64,000 bases of DNA from NCBI RefSeq assembly GCF_019458805.1, contig NZ_JAIBOA010000006.1, positions 62,001 to 126,000 on the forward strand, written 5' to 3'. The position numbers and the translations under genes are program-made. The DNA is from Actinomadura parmotrematis. GTDB taxonomy: Bacteria > Actinomycetota > Actinomycetes > Streptosporangiales > Streptosporangiaceae. Below, piece by piece: positions 35,519 to 44,527 of the stretch (its first letter is position 1; every line of letters begins with the position of its first letter). The notes under the pieces were generated by a model, which saw only the letters and a program-made list of their open reading frames with translations, had not been told where the DNA came from and did no database searches.

Positions 35519-36450
35519 CCGACCTCGCCATCGCCCTGCTCGCCGTCCTCGTCCTCGGCGTCGCCGTCCTCGCCGCCGTCGTGCTGCGGGCGGTGTGGAT
35601 CGTCCCGCAGGCCCGCGCCCGCAACGTCGAGCGGTTCGGCCGCTACAGCCGCACGCTGGAGCCGGGCATCAGCTTCGTCGTGCCGTTCGTGGACCGGGTG
35701 AAGAGCCCCATCGACCTGCGCGAGCAGGTCGTCTCGTTCGCCAAGCAGTCGGTGATCACCGAGGACAACGTGGTGGTGCACATCGACACCGTGCTGTTCT
35801 TCCAGGTCACCGATCCGCGCGCGGCCGACTACGAGATCGTCGACTATATCGAGGCGATCGAGCAGCTCACCGCGACGACGCTGCGCAACGTCATCGGCAC
35901 CCTCGACCTGGAGGCCACCCTCACCTCCCGGGACCGCATCAACACCGCGCTGCGCGGCGTGCTGGACGACGCGTCCGGCAAGTGGGGCATCCGGGTGACG
36001 CGGGTGGAGATCAAGGCGATCGAGCCGCCGCCGTCCATCAAGGACGCGATGGAGAAGCAGATGCGCGCCGAGCGCGAGAAGCGCGCCGCGATCCTCACCG
36101 CCGAGGGCGGCCGCCAGGCGAAGATCCTCACCGCGGAGGGCGAGAAGCAGGCGGCGATCCTGCGCGCCGAGGGCGCGCAGCGCGCCGCCGTCCTGGAGGC
36201 CGAGGGGCAGGCGACGGCGATCCGCAACGTGTTCGCGGCCGTGCACGAGGGCGACGCCGACCCGAAGCTGCTCGCCTACCAGTACCTGCAGACGCTGCCG
36301 AAGCTCGCGCAGGGGGAGGGCAGCACGTTCTTCGTCATCCCGAGCGAGGTGACGACGGCCCTCCAGGCCGTGGCCGAGGCCTTCGGCGGGACCCTGGAAG
36401 GCGCCCGCCCCCTTCCCGAACATGTCGGGCGGGAAGGGCGTCTTCGGTAG
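35515..36450 (+). CDS. SPFH/stomatin-like membrane protein
   Basis: 311 aa. One N-terminal membrane helix (about 3-28), then an SPFH (PHB) domain with 'VIVPQARARNVERFGRYSRTL'-type start, 'GISFVVPFVDRV' and 'TLDLEATLTSRDRINTALR'. The C-terminal coiled coil has a striking four-fold Ala-Ile-Leu-x-Ala-Glu-Gly repeat (about residues 195-240). It is co-translated with NfeD, the usual stomatin/NfeD pairing for membrane microdomain or stress functions. GTG start is set by the overlap. Confidence 0.9.
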   Translation: MTDLAIALLAVLVLGVAVLAAVVLRAVWIVPQARARNVERFGRYSRTLEPGISFVVPFVDRVKSPIDLREQVVSFAKQSVITEDNVVVHIDTVLFFQVTDPRAADYEIVDYIEAIEQLTATTLRNVIGTLDLEATLTSRDRINTALRGVLDDASGKWGIRVTRVEIKAIEPPPSIKDAMEKQMRAEREKRAAILTAEGGRQAKILTAEGEKQAAILRAEGAQRAAVLEAEGQATAIRNVFAAVHEGDADPKLLAYQYLQTLPKLAQGEGSTFFVIPSEVTTALQAVAEAFGGTLEGARPLPEHVGREGRLR

Positions 36451-36486
36451 GGGAAGGCACCGGCCGCGCGAGGGAGAGGGCAGATC

Positions 36487-37083
36487 ATGAGTTACCTGCG
36501 GACGCCGCTCGAAGGGGTGGACGAGGAGATCGACCGCTTGTACGCGGCCGATCGCGAGACGCTCGGGGACGTCGCCAACTACACGCGGGTGTTCGCGTTG
36601 CGGCCCGACGTGTACGCGGCGTGGCAGCGGCTCAGCGCGTCCGTCAAGGAGGGCATGGACCTGCGCCGCTACGAGCTGGCCACCCTCGCCGCCGCCCGGC
36701 GGCTGCGGTCGAGCTACTGCGGGCTCGCGCACGGCGGCGTCCTGCGGGACCGGTTCTACGACGCCGGCACCGTCGAGCGGCTCGCCACCGACCACCGCGA
36801 GGCCGGCCTCGACCCCGCCGACGTCGCGGTCATGGACTTCGCCGGGAAGGTGGCGGGGGACGCGCCGTCGATCACCGAGGAGGACGTCGCCGAGCTGCGG
36901 CGGCACGGCCTGGCGGACGAGGAGGTCTTCCAGGTGGTCCTCGCGGCCGCGGCGCGCTGCTTCTTCAGCACGGTCCTGGACGCGGTCGGCGCCGAGCCGG
37001 ACGCGCGGTTCCGGGCCAGCGTCGAGCCGTCGCTGCGGGCCGCCCTGACGTTCGGCCGGGACATCGCCGCCGCAGCGGATTGA
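36487..37083 (+). CDS. AhpD/carboxymuconolactone-decarboxylase-like protein
   Basis: 198 aa. The single 'SSYCGLAHG' motif (about residues 76-84) fits the CMD/AhpD family, although a second redox Cys is not visible in the motif, so it may not be a peroxidase. Helical protein. A GAGAGGG Shine-Dalgarno precedes the ATG, 36 nt after the SPFH stop. Confidence 0.78.
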   Translation: MSYLRTPLEGVDEEIDRLYAADRETLGDVANYTRVFALRPDVYAAWQRLSASVKEGMDLRRYELATLAAARRLRSSYCGLAHGGVLRDRFYDAGTVERLATDHREAGLDPADVAVMDFAGKVAGDAPSITEEDVAELRRHGLADEEVFQVVLAAAARCFFSTVLDAVGAEPDARFRASVEPSLRAALTFGRDIAAAAD

Positions 37084-37132
37084 AACGTGTTCTACCTCTG
37101 GCTAGCCTGAGGGTCCGGCGGAGGGAGCGGGC

Positions 37133-37921
37133 ATGATCGTGGATCGGTTCCGGGTGGACGGCAGGGTCGCGGTGGTCACCGGGGCGGGGCGCGGGATCGG
37201 CGCCGCGGCGGCGGTGGCGCTCGCCGAGGCGGGCGCGGACGTGGCGCTCAGCGCCCGCAGCGAGGACCAGCTCGGCGAGGTGGCGGAGCGGATCCGCAAG
37301 GTAGGGCGGCGGGCCGCGGTGCTGCCCGCCGACCTGTCGGATCCGGCGGCCGCGGCGGAGCTCGCCGGGCGGGCCGCCGGGGAGCTCGGGCGCCTGGACA
37401 TCGTGGTCAACAACGTGGGCGGCGCGCTGCCGCGCCCGTTCCTGGACACCGAGCCCGAGCATCTCGAGAACGCGTTCCAGTTCAACGTGGCGAACGCGCA
37501 CGCGCTGACGCGGGCGGCGGTCCCGTTCCTGCTGGAGGCGGGCGGCGGCGCGGTCGTGAACATCTCGTCGGTCATGGGCCGGGTCGGGGGGCGCGGCTAC
37601 CTCGCCTACGGCAGCGCGAAGGCGGCGCTGGCGCACTACACCCGGCTGGCGGGCTTCGACCTGGCGCCGCGCATCCGGATCAACGCGATCGCGGTCGGGT
37701 CGGTGGCGACGTCGGCGCTCGACATCGTCATGTCCAGCGACGAGCTGCGCGGCCAGATGGAGGCGGGCACCCCGCTCGGCCGGATCGGCGACCCCGAGGA
37801 CGTGGCGGCGGCCGTCGTGTACCTGGCGTCGCCCGCGTCGGCGTACGTGACGGGCAGCGTGCTGCGGGTGGACGGCGGCATCGACGCCCCGAACCTCGAC
37901 CTCGGCCTGCCCGACCTGTGA
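37133..37921 (+). CDS. SDR-family oxidoreductase
   Basis: 262 aa classical SDR: '[18 protein letters not shown]' cofactor motif, 'NNVGGALP', '[13 protein letters not shown]' Ser, '[11 protein letters not shown]' Tyr-x3-Lys and C-terminal '[15 protein letters not shown]'. The PRR-like '[16 protein letters not shown]' suggests NADP(H). GGAGGGA is 6 nt before the ATG. It resembles 7-alpha-hydroxysteroid-dehydrogenase/3-oxoacyl-reductase-like enzymes; substrate unknown. Confidence 0.88.
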   Translation: MIVDRFRVDGRVAVVTGAGRGIGAAAAVALAEAGADVALSARSEDQLGEVAERIRKVGRRAAVLPADLSDPAAAAELAGRAAGELGRLDIVVNNVGGALPRPFLDTEPEHLENAFQFNVANAHALTRAAVPFLLEAGGGAVVNISSVMGRVGGRGYLAYGSAKAALAHYTRLAGFDLAPRIRINAIAVGSVATSALDIVMSSDELRGQMEAGTPLGRIGDPEDVAAAVVYLASPASAYVTGSVLRVDGGIDAPNLDLGLPDL

Positions 37922-38028
37922 GCCGGCGGGCGGCGACCGCGGGCGGCGCAAGCGGCGCCGCAAGTGAGCGTTAAGCGGCTCCTCGCATGATCGGTCGTGT
38001 CGAGACACGACCCACGGGGAGCACCGCC

Positions 38029-38688
38029 ATGAGCACCACCACAGCCACGCCCGACACGCTGGGGTTCCGGCTCGCGCACCGCGCCATGCGCGGCGAGGCG
38101 CGCCGGCTCGCCGGCGCGGTGGCGCGCGTCGCGCAGGGCGAGCCCTGCGACCGGGCCCGCGCGGAGGCGATCACCGGTTTCGTCCTGCCGCTCTGCACGA
38201 CCGTGCACCACCACCACTCCGTCGAGGACCACGCGCTCTGGCCGGTCATCCTGCGCTCGGCGGGGTCGGCGGCCGACTTCTCCGACCTGATCGACGACCA
38301 CGCCGAGCTGGACCGGCTGATCGACCGGATCCGCGCGGCGGCCGGGGCGTTCGACGGGACGGTGGAGCGGGCGCGGCCGCTCGCCGCCGAGCTGGCGGCG
38401 CTCGCGGGCAGCCTGGACGAGCACATCGCCGAGGAGGAGAAGCTGATCTTCCCGCTGATCGAGCGGTACGTGCCGGTCGCCGACTGGCTGGCGGTGGAGA
38501 AGCAGGCGCTGGAGGGCGCCGACAACCGGAACGACCTGCCGCGCATGGAGCGGTTCGCGCCGGCCGCCGAGCTGGCGGAGTTCCGCGCGAAGGGCGGGCT
38601 GCCGCTGCGGGTGATCTTGGCGGTGGTGCGCCGCGGCTACCGGCGGCGCGAGCTGCGGGCGTTCGGTCAGGGGCGCGGGGTCCGCTGA
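38029..38688 (+). CDS. Hemerythrin-domain protein
   Basis: 219 aa. Diiron ligand motifs 'VHHHHSVEDHALWPVI' (about residues 57-72), 'LIDDHAELDRLI' and 'LDEHIAEEEKLIFPLI'. The hemerythrin-like HHE fold binds O2, NO or iron. ATG 38029 follows GGGGAGC at 8 nt; an in-frame ATG at 37987 would add 14 residues. It ends 22 nt inside the convergent regulator gene. Confidence 0.85.
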   Translation: MSTTTATPDTLGFRLAHRAMRGEARRLAGAVARVAQGEPCDRARAEAITGFVLPLCTTVHHHHSVEDHALWPVILRSAGSAADFSDLIDDHAELDRLIDRIRAAAGAFDGTVERARPLAAELAALAGSLDEHIAEEEKLIFPLIERYVPVADWLAVEKQALEGADNRNDLPRMERFAPAAELAEFRAKGGLPLRVILAVVRRGYRRRELRAFGQGRGVR

Positions 38689-39509
38689 GCGGCGCGCCGG
38701 GCCCAGTGCGGCGACCCGAGGCGTTCGGCGGCGCGGAGCGCGGCGGCGCGGTGGCCGCGCGCGGCGTCCGGGTCGCCGAGCCACTCGGCGAGCTCGGCGA
38801 GGTAGAGGGCGCAGGGGGCGAGGGCGATCGACCCGCAGTGCATGCCGGCGGGCTCGTCGGCCCAGGGCAGCAGCAGCCCGTACATGCGGGCGGCGGTGTC
38901 GCGGTCGCCGAGGGCCCGCGCGTTCGTGCCGTGCAGGACGAGCCGGAGCTGCCAGAAGTAGTCGTGCCGCAGGTGCAGGCCGGGGCGCCAGGCGGCGCGG
39001 GCGGCGGCCGTCCGCCCGGCCGCGAGGTAGGCGTGGACGAGGAGGTCGGCGACGTCCTCGGGGGCGAACGCGACGAGCGCCTCCAGCTCGGGGACGGTCT
39101 CGGGGAGCCGGCCGCGGGCCTCGGCGACGACGAACCGGCAGAGGACGGCCATGGCCGCCGCGTTCGGGACGCCGCCCGCCGTCATCAGCGCGGTGACCTC
39201 GTCGTAGCGGCGGGCGGCGGCGTCGAAGTCGCCGCGGATCAGCAGGGTCAGCGCGTCGAACAGGGTGACGGCGACGAGGGACAGGCCGAGCTGCCCGCTG
39301 GTGGACGTCTCGATCGCGGCGGCGGCGTGATGGCGGGCGGCGGGCAGGTCGGTGCGGCCGAGCGACGCCATGAACAGGGCGTGGTGGCCGAGCATCTGGT
39401 AGCCGAGCATGCCGGTGGCGGCGCCGGTGCGGAGCAGCTCCTCGCCGATCGCGGTCAGCTCGGCGCGGCCGTCGGGGGCCAGGCAGAGGAAGTAGCGGGC
39501 GTTCAGGGC
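38667..39509 (-). pseudogene. C-terminal (TPR-rich) part of frameshifted BTAD-ATPase regulator
   Basis: Continuation of the regulator at 39503-41878 in a different frame. From about 39509 down the frame reads ALNARYF and continues with helical TPR-like repeats ('GYQMLGHHALFMASLGR', 'RAAWRPGLHLRHDYFWQLR') to a stop at 38667. An internal ATG at 39410 exists but the homology clearly begins upstream. Together the two parts make a typical ~1,070-aa protein. A net one-base loss at the junction explains the break; it could be real or a sequencing error. Confidence 0.7.
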
Positions 39510-41878
39510 AGCCGGGAGTCACCGAGGCCGCGTGCGATGGCGACGGCCTCGGCGGCGGCATCGGCCGCGCGCGCGTCGTCGTGGCCCTCGATCTCGAAGG
39601 TGAGGGCGGCGAGCAGGCGGCAGCGGTCGGCGCCGGACGCGGACGCGAGCGCGTCCTCCAGGGCGGCGACGATGACGCGGTCCTGCCGCCGGTCGGGCTG
39701 GATGGTCCAGGTGACGGGCGCGTCGAACGCGGTGAGCGCGGCGGTGACGGCGTCCGCGCCGCCGGCGCGGCGGGCGGTCTCCAGCGCGGTGGCGCGGCTG
39801 CGCAGCGCGCCGACGACGTCGCCGGCGTGGGCCCGCGCGGACACCAGGCCGCAGAGGAGCCGGAGCCGGAGCGCGCCGTCGCCGTCGGCGGCGAGGTCGA
39901 GGGCGCCGAGCGCGCCCTCCAGCAGCGCGGCCGCCTCGCGGTGGGCGTAGAGGGCGGCGGCGCGGGCGGCGGCGCCCGCCGCGTACTCGGCGGCGCGGCG
40001 GGCGGTGGCGGTGGACGCCGACGCGAGCGCGTGGTGGCCGAGGGCGGTGGCGTCGCCGGGCCGCAGCCGCTCCAGGGCGGCGAGGACGCGGCCGTGCAGG
40101 CGGCCCCGGCGGAGCCGCGGGATGTCCTCGTACAGGGCGTCGCGGACGAGGACGTGCGCGAACCGGACGCGGCCGGGCGCGGGCTCGGTGAGCAGGCCGG
40201 TGAGGACGCCCGCCTCCAGCCCGTCGAGGACCTCGTCCTCGGCGCCGTGCAGCGCGACGAGCAGGTCGACGTCGACGTCGCGGCCGATGACGGCGGCGTC
40301 GCGCAGGACCGTGCGGGCGGGCGCGGGGAGCCGGCCCAGGCGGGCGCGGATGAGGTCGCGGACGCCGGGCGGCAGCCCGCCCGCCGCCTCCGGTCCGGCG
40401 GCGGCGAGGAGCCGCGCGGTCTCCACGACGAACAGCGGGTTGCCGCCGGTGCGGTCGGCGACGAGCGCGACGGTCGCGGCGTCCGGTTCCGCGCCGGACG
40501 CGGCGGCGAGCAGGGCGCCGACGGCCGCCCGGTCCAGCGGTGGCAGCGGCAGGTGGACGGCGCCGCGCCCGGCGAGCGCGGCGAGGGTCGCGCCGAGTTC
40601 CCCGGACGGATCGGGGCGGTGCGTGACGACGAGCAGCACCGCCGACGCGGCGACCTGCCCGGCGGCCTGCCGCAGCAGGTGCAGGGTCTCCTGGTCGGCG
40701 CGGTGCACGTCCTCCAGGACGACGAGGAGCGGCGCGGCGGCGGCGAGGGCGGCGGCGACGGCGCGGCCGAGCTCGAACTGGCCGCCGGGGGCGGCGCCGC
40801 CGTCCAGCAGCGGCGCGAGGCGGGCGCGCAGCGCGGCGTCCGGGTCGAGGGCCCGCAGGATCTCGCTCCACGCCCAGGCGGGCGGGGCGCCGTCGTCGGT
40901 CTCGGGGCAGCGGCCGACCGCGACGCGCCAGCCGTCCCCGGCGAGCCGGACGGCGATCTCCTCGGCGAGCGCGGACTTGCCCGATCCGGCCTCGCCGCCG
41001 AGCCACACCACGCGCAGCGCGCCGGCGCGGGCCTCCCGCGCGGCGGCGGCGAGCCGGGCGAGCTCGGCGTCCCGGCCGACGGGGCCGCGCCGCGGTTCGG
41101 GGCCGGGGACGGCGGGGACGGGCGGCTCCTGCCGCAGGATCGCGGTCTCCAGCTCGCGGAGCCGCGGGCCGGGGTCGACGCCGAGCTCGTCGGCGAGGGC
41201 GCGGCGAGTGCCGCGCAGCGCGGCGAGCGCGTCGCCCTGGCGGCCCGTCCGGTAGTAGGCGAGGGCGAGCAGCCCGGCGGGGTCCTCGCGCAGCGGGTGC
41301 TCGCGGGTGAGGCGCTCCAGGCCGGGGACGGCGTCGGCGGCGCGGCCGGCGCCGAGCAGCGCGCGGGCCCGGTGCTCGACGATCCGCAGCCGCAGCTCGG
41401 CGAGCTCGGCGGCGTCGGCGGCGGCCCACGCCTGCCCGGCGAACTCGCCGTAGGGGTCGCCGGTCCAGAGGGCGGCGGCCTCGTCGAGGAGGGCGAGGGC
41501 GGCGCCGTGCCGCTCGGCGCCGAGCGCCTCGACGGCCGCGGCGGCGAGGGCGCGGAGCCGCCAGGCGTCGACGCGGTCGGCGGGCAGCGCGAGCCGGTAG
41601 CCGGGCGGGGCGGTGACGACGACGGCGGCGGGCGTGCGCGGGGCCCGGCCGGGCTCCAGGGCGCGCCGCAGGTTCGACACGTGGACCTGGAGGGCGGCGA
41701 GGGCCTTCGGCGGCGGGGCGCCGTCCCACAGGTCCTCGATCAGCCGGTCGGTGGAGACCACCCGGCCGCCGGCGGCGGCGAGCCGGGCGAGCAGGGCGCG
41801 CTGCCGGGCGGCGCCGAGCGGGACGGGGCGGCCGTGCAGGTCGGCGCCGACCGACCCGAGGACGCGGACGTGCGGCAC
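39503..41878 (-). pseudogene. BTAD/AfsR-like ATPase regulator, N-terminal part (frameshifted)
   Basis: 791 aa up to the premature stop. An OmpR-type winged helix at 1-95 ('ARQRALLARLAAAGGRV', 'LQVHVSNLRRALE'), a BTAD TPR domain (about 100-245), then a large AAA/NB-ARC-like ATPase with Walker A 'GGEAGSGKSA' and Walker B 'LLVVLEDVHRAD', and the start of a TPR region. Members are SARP/AfsR/LAL-like regulators of secondary metabolism. The frame closes at 39503 after 'GLGDSRLP', then homology continues in another frame. The 41879-42194 region holds its promoter. Confidence 0.85.
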
Positions 41879-42194
41879 GGCGGCAGCCTAGGGCAAGCCG
41901 GGACGAACGCCATTATTGGAGTATCGGTTAATAAAGGGCCGTCCGGGTGGCCGCCCGCGCACCCGCCGTGAGGAGCCGCCGGAACCCCGGTGACCTGGCG
42001 TTCCTGCATGATCACTTTTGTCGGGGCGGCACAATCGGCGGCCCGCTTCCTATCAGAAGTGAGAGTATTTCGGGTCTCTTCGCTCCGCTACCGTGCCGGA
42101 AGCCGCGCGCGGTGATCGGCATCACCCCGGGCCCCCGCCCGCCCCCACCCGTCCGCCGATCCGGGACCGCGCGGCCGAGGACCGGAGTGTGACC
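41879..42194. other. Divergent intergenic region with AT-rich patch
   Basis: 316 bp between the divergent regulator and esterase genes. An AT-rich stretch around 41910-41935 (CATTATTGGAGTATCGGTTAATAAAG) is conspicuous in this GC-rich DNA and may hold one or both promoters. A second is at 42047-42066 (CTTCCTATCAGAAGTGAGAG). No gene seen. Confidence 0.5.
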
Positions 42195-43247
42195 ATGTCG
42201 GGTACCCCCCGAGGACGCCGCGGCCTGCGCGCGGCCCTCGCCGCCCTCACCACCGCGGCCGCCGCCGTCGCCCTCGCGGCCCCCGCCGCGCCGGCGGACG
42301 CCGCCGGCACCGTAAAGGCCGACACCGGCGCGCGGATCGTCGCCAGGAAGCAGCTCGACGCGCACACCTTCGACATCACCGTGAAGACGCCGTCGCTCGC
42401 CAAGACCGCCCCGGTCCGCGTCATCACCCCCAAGGGCTGGTCGGCGACCTCGGCGCGCCGCTGGCCGGTGCTCTACACCTTCCACGGCGGCGTGGACCAC
42501 TACGAGTCGTGGACGCGCAGCACCGACATCGAGCAGCTCGCCGCCAAGTGGAACGTCCTCGTGGTGATGCCCGAGGCGGACGTCGACGGGTCGTACACCG
42601 ACTGGTACAACTACGGCAAGGGCGGGACGCCCAAGTGGGAGACCTTCCACACCACCGACGTCGTCCAGCTCATGGAGCGCAACTTCCGGGCGAGCACCGT
42701 CCGCGCCGCGATGGGCATCTCCTCCGGCGGTGAGGGTGCCTTCACCTACGCCGCCCGGCATAAGGGCATGTTCAGGTACGCGGCGTCGTTCAGCGGCATC
42801 CTGCACCTCACCAAGCCGGGCATCCCGGCGATCCTCATGGCCGAGGGCGTCTACGGGATGGGCGACGGCGGCAACGACCCGTTCCGCATCTGGGGCCCGA
42901 TCACCGGCGACATGGCCAACTGGAAGGCCCACGACCCCTACCTGCTGGCGAACAACCTGCGCGGCACCGGCCTCTACATCTCCTCCGGCCTGACCGGGAA
43001 CCCCGGTGCGCTCGACCCGAAGGTCACCGGCTACGACTTCCTGAAGGCGCGCGTCCTCGGCGGGGTCAGCGAGCAGGTCGCGGGCTCGGCGAGCCAGTCG
43101 ATGGCCGCCCGGCTGAAGCAGCTCGGCATCCCGGCGACCACGCACTTCTATCAGGACGGCTGGCACCAGTGGGCCTACTGGCAGATCGAGATGCATACCG
43201 CCTGGCCGCTCATCATGAAGTCGATCGGCGCCACCCGCGCCGCCTGA
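42195..43247 (+). CDS. Secreted esterase-fold (alpha/beta hydrolase, D-type/antigen-85-like) protein
   Basis: 350 aa with a signal peptide (basic GRRGLRAAL then a hydrophobic stretch to 'APADAA'). PF00756-like esterase fold: 'RWPVLYTFHGGVDHYESW' oxyanion strand, nucleophile Ser in 'AAMGISSGGEG' (G-x-S-S-G-G), 'DYGKGG'-type substrate loop region and a C-terminal His in 'DGWHQWAY'. The family includes antigen 85 mycolyltransferases and feruloyl/tributyrin esterases; substrate unknown. ATG 42195 is preferred to the overlapping GTG at 42189. Confidence 0.85.
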   Translation: MSGTPRGRRGLRAALAALTTAAAAVALAAPAAPADAAGTVKADTGARIVARKQLDAHTFDITVKTPSLAKTAPVRVITPKGWSATSARRWPVLYTFHGGVDHYESWTRSTDIEQLAAKWNVLVVMPEADVDGSYTDWYNYGKGGTPKWETFHTTDVVQLMERNFRASTVRAAMGISSGGEGAFTYAARHKGMFRYAASFSGILHLTKPGIPAILMAEGVYGMGDGGNDPFRIWGPITGDMANWKAHDPYLLANNLRGTGLYISSGLTGNPGALDPKVTGYDFLKARVLGGVSEQVAGSASQSMAARLKQLGIPATTHFYQDGWHQWAYWQIEMHTAWPLIMKSIGATRAA

Positions 43248-43333
43248 CCGCCGGCCTCCGCGAACCCCGGCGAACTCCGCCGCCCGGAACGGCGTCAAAG
43301 CCGGGCAACGGACTTCGCATACCGGGAGGCACG

Positions 43334-44389
43334 GTGGGAATCGGACGACGATCGGCGGTCGCCGCGCTCGCGGCGGCCGCCACCGCGCTCGCCGGGACGG
43401 GCTGCGCGGCGCTGTTCGAGAAGCCGCCCGCGCCGCGCGGGCCGGTCACCGTCGCGTTCGGCGGCGACGTCCACTTCGAGGGCGCGCTGCGCGCCCGCCT
43501 GGACGCCTCCCCCGGCACCGCGCTCGGCCCGGTCTCGGCGCTGCTGTCGCGCGCCGACCTCGCGATGGTGAACCTGGAGACGGCCGTCACCGGCGGCGGG
43601 ACGCGGGCGCCCAAGCAGTTCGCGTTCCGCGCCCCCGCGACCGCGTTCACCGCGCTGCGCGGCGCGGGCGTGGACGTCGCCACGATGGCCAACAACCACG
43701 GCATGGACTACGGCCCGGACGGCCTCCGCGACAGCCTGGCCGCCGCCCGCGCCGCCGGGTTCCCCGTCGTCGGGATCGGCGCGGACGCCGCCGCGGCGTT
43801 CCGGCCGCGCGTGTTCACCGTCCGCGGCGTCAAGATCGCGTTCCTCGGCGCCACCCAGGTCCTCGACGACGAGCTGGCCGCGGCGTGGACGGCCGGGGAC
43901 GGCAAGCCCGGCCTCGCCTCCGCCAAGGACCCCGCGCGGCTCGTCGCCGCCGTCGGGGAGGCCCGCAAGAGCGCCGACGTCGTCGTGGTCGACCTGCACT
44001 GGGGGCAGGAGCTGAACGGCTGCCCGCTCCCCGTGCAGCGCGACCTCGCCGCGCGGCTCGCCGCCGCTGGCGCCGACGCGATCGTCGGCGGCCACGCGCA
44101 CGTCCTGCTCGCCGGCGGCTACCTCAAGGACGCCTACGTCCACTACGGCCTCGGCAACTTCGCGTTCTACAACACCGCCGGGCGGACCGCGCGGTCCGGC
44201 GTCCTCACCCTCACCTTCGACGAGGTCGACGGCAAGCCGGGGCGGCCGGTGACCAAGGCCGCCTGGGACCCGGCGCTCATCGAGGACGGGGTGCCGCGGC
44301 CGCTCGCGGGCGCGGCGGCGCGGGAGGCGACCGCGCAATGGGAGGGCCTGCGCGGCTGCGCCGACGTCAAGGCCGCCCCACCTGCGTAG
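43334..44389 (+). CDS. CapA-family protein, secreted/lipoprotein-like (copy 1)
   Basis: 351 aa. Signal sequence ending in 'ALAGTGC', a non-canonical lipobox, then a CapA (PGA_cap, calcineurin-like metallophosphoesterase) domain: 'VAFGGDVHFEGALRARL', 'DLAMVNLETAV', 'MANNHGMDYG', 'DLHWGQELNGCPLP', 'IVGGHAHV'. The Asp-His, Asn-His and Gly-His-Ala-His motifs are metal ligands. CapA homologues act in polyglutamate capsule or related exopolymer biosynthesis. GTG follows GGGAGG. A paralogue lies 138 nt downstream. Confidence 0.85.
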   Translation: MGIGRRSAVAALAAAATALAGTGCAALFEKPPAPRGPVTVAFGGDVHFEGALRARLDASPGTALGPVSALLSRADLAMVNLETAVTGGGTRAPKQFAFRAPATAFTALRGAGVDVATMANNHGMDYGPDGLRDSLAAARAAGFPVVGIGADAAAAFRPRVFTVRGVKIAFLGATQVLDDELAAAWTAGDGKPGLASAKDPARLVAAVGEARKSADVVVVDLHWGQELNGCPLPVQRDLAARLAAAGADAIVGGHAHVLLAGGYLKDAYVHYGLGNFAFYNTAGRTARSGVLTLTFDEVDGKPGRPVTKAAWDPALIEDGVPRPLAGAAAREATAQWEGLRGCADVKAAPPA

Positions 44390-44391
44390 AT

Positions 44392-44405
44392 GTTTCACGT
44401 GGAAC
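44392..44405. promoter_or_regulatory. parS-like 14-mer
   Basis: GTTTCACGTGGAAC, 2 nt after the first CapA stop, one base from the palindromic ParB site GTTTCACGTGAAAC reported for actinomycetes. It lies in a noncoding gap, unlike a chance coding match. It could equally be part of a local regulatory site. Confidence 0.55.
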
Positions 44406-44527
44406 TTCTCCGGCGGGGGTCAAGAAAGGCTCCGCCGGGGGTGCGGCGGAGGCGCGGCGGCGGTGGCATCCCCGCGGCCGTGCCATGCTGTGCGCGAGCC
44501 GATCACGGCCGAGCGAGGAGGTCCCCC

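Noticed and set aside
39503..39512. Programmed frameshift in the BTAD regulator.
   Set aside because: No slippery heptamer or downstream structure is evident at the junction; a simple deletion or sequencing error is more economical.
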